From positions 1-64,000 of the forward strand of contig JAJDEP010000014.1 in assembly GCA_029259715.1 (NCBI GenBank): DNA of 64,000 nt. Direction: 5' to 3'. A model generated the notes under the pieces. The model made no database searches and was not told the DNA's origin. It saw only the letters and a program-made list of their open reading frames with translations. Numbering within the stretch: the first letter of the stretch is position 1; each line of letters begins with the position of its first letter. This document shows positions 63,172 to 64,000 of this stretch, piece after piece. This stretch comes from Planctomycetota bacterium (GTDB lineage: Bacteria > Planctomycetota > B15-G4). Made by a program: the position numbers and the translations under genes.

Positions 63172-63984
63172 ATGTCCCCGGCGCACCCTGACGACGCCCT
63201 CGCCAAGCTGGTGGACGAACTGGCCCGCGGCCGCGCCGGCGCCGACGACCTCGAGCCGCTCGCCTACGCCCACCTCGACCACGACCGCTGCGCGCGTCAG
63301 GGCATGCCCGAGGTGGTCTTCGGCGCCGGCAAGTCGCCCGAGCAGATCGTCGGCATCGTCGCCCGCCTGCTGACGAACGACCAGCCCGTGCTCGTGACGC
63401 GGCTCGAACCCGACATCTGGGAGGCCTGCCGGGACGGCCTCGGCGATGCGGGCACCTACGACGCTCTCTCGCGCACCTGGCTCGGGGGCGCGGCGCGCGC
63501 TCCCGCGGACGACGCGGGGGCGGTGGTCGTGGTGAGCGCCGGCACCTCCGACGTCGCCGTAGCCGAGGAGGCCGCCCGCACGGCCGAGGCCTTCGGGCAG
63601 CGCGTCGTGCGCCTGAACGACGTCGGCGTCGCCGGCATCCACCGTCTCATCGAGCACCTGCCGACCCTGCGCGACGCCCGGGTCATCATCGCCGTGGCGG
63701 GCATGGAGGGCGCGCTGCCGAGCGTGGTCGCCGGACTCGTGGCGTGTCCCGTCATCGCCGTGCCCACGAGCGTCGGCTACGGCGCGAGCTTCGGCGGCGT
63801 CGCGGCCCTGCTCGCCATGCTCAACAGCTGCGCCTCGGGCGTCACCGTGGTCAACATCGACAATGGATTCGGCGCGGCCTGCGCGGCGGTCCGCATCGCT
63901 GCCGTCACATCCGGCGCCAAGGCCGGCGGCCGTGCCGGCGAGTCCCCCCAGGGATCGCCCGGTTCAGCGGACGCCGCGTCATGA
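63172..63984 (+). CDS. larB: Nickel-pincer cofactor biosynthesis protein LarB
   Basis: This 270-residue protein is LarB, which carboxylates and hydrolyses nicotinic acid adenine dinucleotide as the first step to the nickel-pincer cofactor. Typical segments are PEVVFGAGKSPEQIVGIV, VVVVSAGTSDVAVAEEAARTAEAFG, IIAVAGMEGALPSVVAGLVACPVIAVPTSVGYGASFGGVAALLAMLNSCASGVTVVNIDNGFGAA, close to the PurE-like fold. AAGGAG lies 11 bases before the ATG. Its stop overlaps the next start (ATGA), which appears to be larC. Confidence 0.95.
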   Translation: MSPAHPDDALAKLVDELARGRAGADDLEPLAYAHLDHDRCARQGMPEVVFGAGKSPEQIVGIVARLLTNDQPVLVTRLEPDIWEACRDGLGDAGTYDALSRTWLGGAARAPADDAGAVVVVSAGTSDVAVAEEAARTAEAFGQRVVRLNDVGVAGIHRLIEHLPTLRDARVIIAVAGMEGALPSVVAGLVACPVIAVPTSVGYGASFGGVAALLAMLNSCASGVTVVNIDNGFGAACAAVRIAAVTSGAKAGGRAGESPQGSPGSADAAS

Positions 63985-64000
63985 CGGGCCACCTTCACTT
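63981..64000 (+). CDS. larC: Start of a probable LarC gene (cut by the window edge)
   Basis: Only the first codons are present: MTGHLHF, beginning at an ATG that overlaps the larB stop by 4 bases. Family members of LarC, the nickel-inserting step of the same pathway, often begin with a similar short LHFD-type strand and are usually encoded next to larB. The identity rests mainly on position. Confidence 0.5.

Overview
The window is a gene-dense, very GC-rich stretch of bacterial chromosome. Lipoprotein signals, an alpha-2-macroglobulin lipoprotein, a FadE-type acyl-CoA dehydrogenase, a SanA-like envelope protein and a 14-gene complex I operon point to a Gram-negative-type, aerobically respiring heterotroph. 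Many secreted or anchored proteins of unknown function, the style of the short single-span protein and a LarB/LarC pair would fit Planctomycetota, Myxococcota or another deep high-GC lineage. That placement is an impression and no marker gene settles it. No rRNA, tRNA, CRISPR array, prophage or insertion sequence was seen.

Layout. 1-2.4 kb: a structured inverted-repeat element, an Rrf2 regulator divergent from a YtxJ-like thiol protein, and a secreted PQQ-type sugar dehydrogenase. 2.6-6.9 kb (minus strand): an apparent operon of a secreted helical protein, a glyoxalase-fold protein and a three-gene ABC importer. Its substrate-binding protein is the main discovery here. The reading frame is continuous only if an in-frame TGA at codon 54 is read as selenocysteine, at a site where I expect cysteine in relatives, and a bacterial-type SECIS hairpin follows at the right distance. 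7.0-23.2 kb: mixed metabolic and small genes (Rieske ferredoxin, PLP decarboxylase, FadE, SanA-like, SGNH hydrolase, carboxyethyl-ornithine-synthase-like dehydrogenase, three VOC proteins in all across the first 20 kb, ArsR/SRPBCC pair, two alpha/beta hydrolases, ECF sigma/anti-sigma pair). 23.5-37.8 kb: secreted or surface proteins (VWA protein, a large unknown anchored protein, alpha-2-macroglobulin with thioester, M28 peptidase with PDZ) and a degraded tail of a second alpha-2-macroglobulin. 38-51.7 kb: complete nuoA-N operon with separate nuoC and nuoD and a short nuoG. 51.8-64 kb: fdhD, an NHL-repeat protein, an NCS2-like permease, an AI-2E-family transporter, a Fur regulator, a PhoR/PhoB-like two-component pair, an ALDH7-type dehydrogenase, a sulfatase-fold lipoprotein, larB and the first codons of larC.

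How it fits together. FadE would feed reducing equivalents to the respiratory chain whose entry enzyme is complex I. FdhD implies a molybdenum or tungsten formate dehydrogenase elsewhere, and such enzymes are often selenoproteins, which fits a selenocysteine-decoding genome. LarB and LarC imply a nickel-pincer-dependent racemase or epimerase. Several single genes (fdhD, fur, the AI-2E gene, the SGNH gene) have a -10-like box only 6-8 bases before the ATG, suggesting leaderless transcripts. Functions come from motif recognition by eye; no database search was possible.
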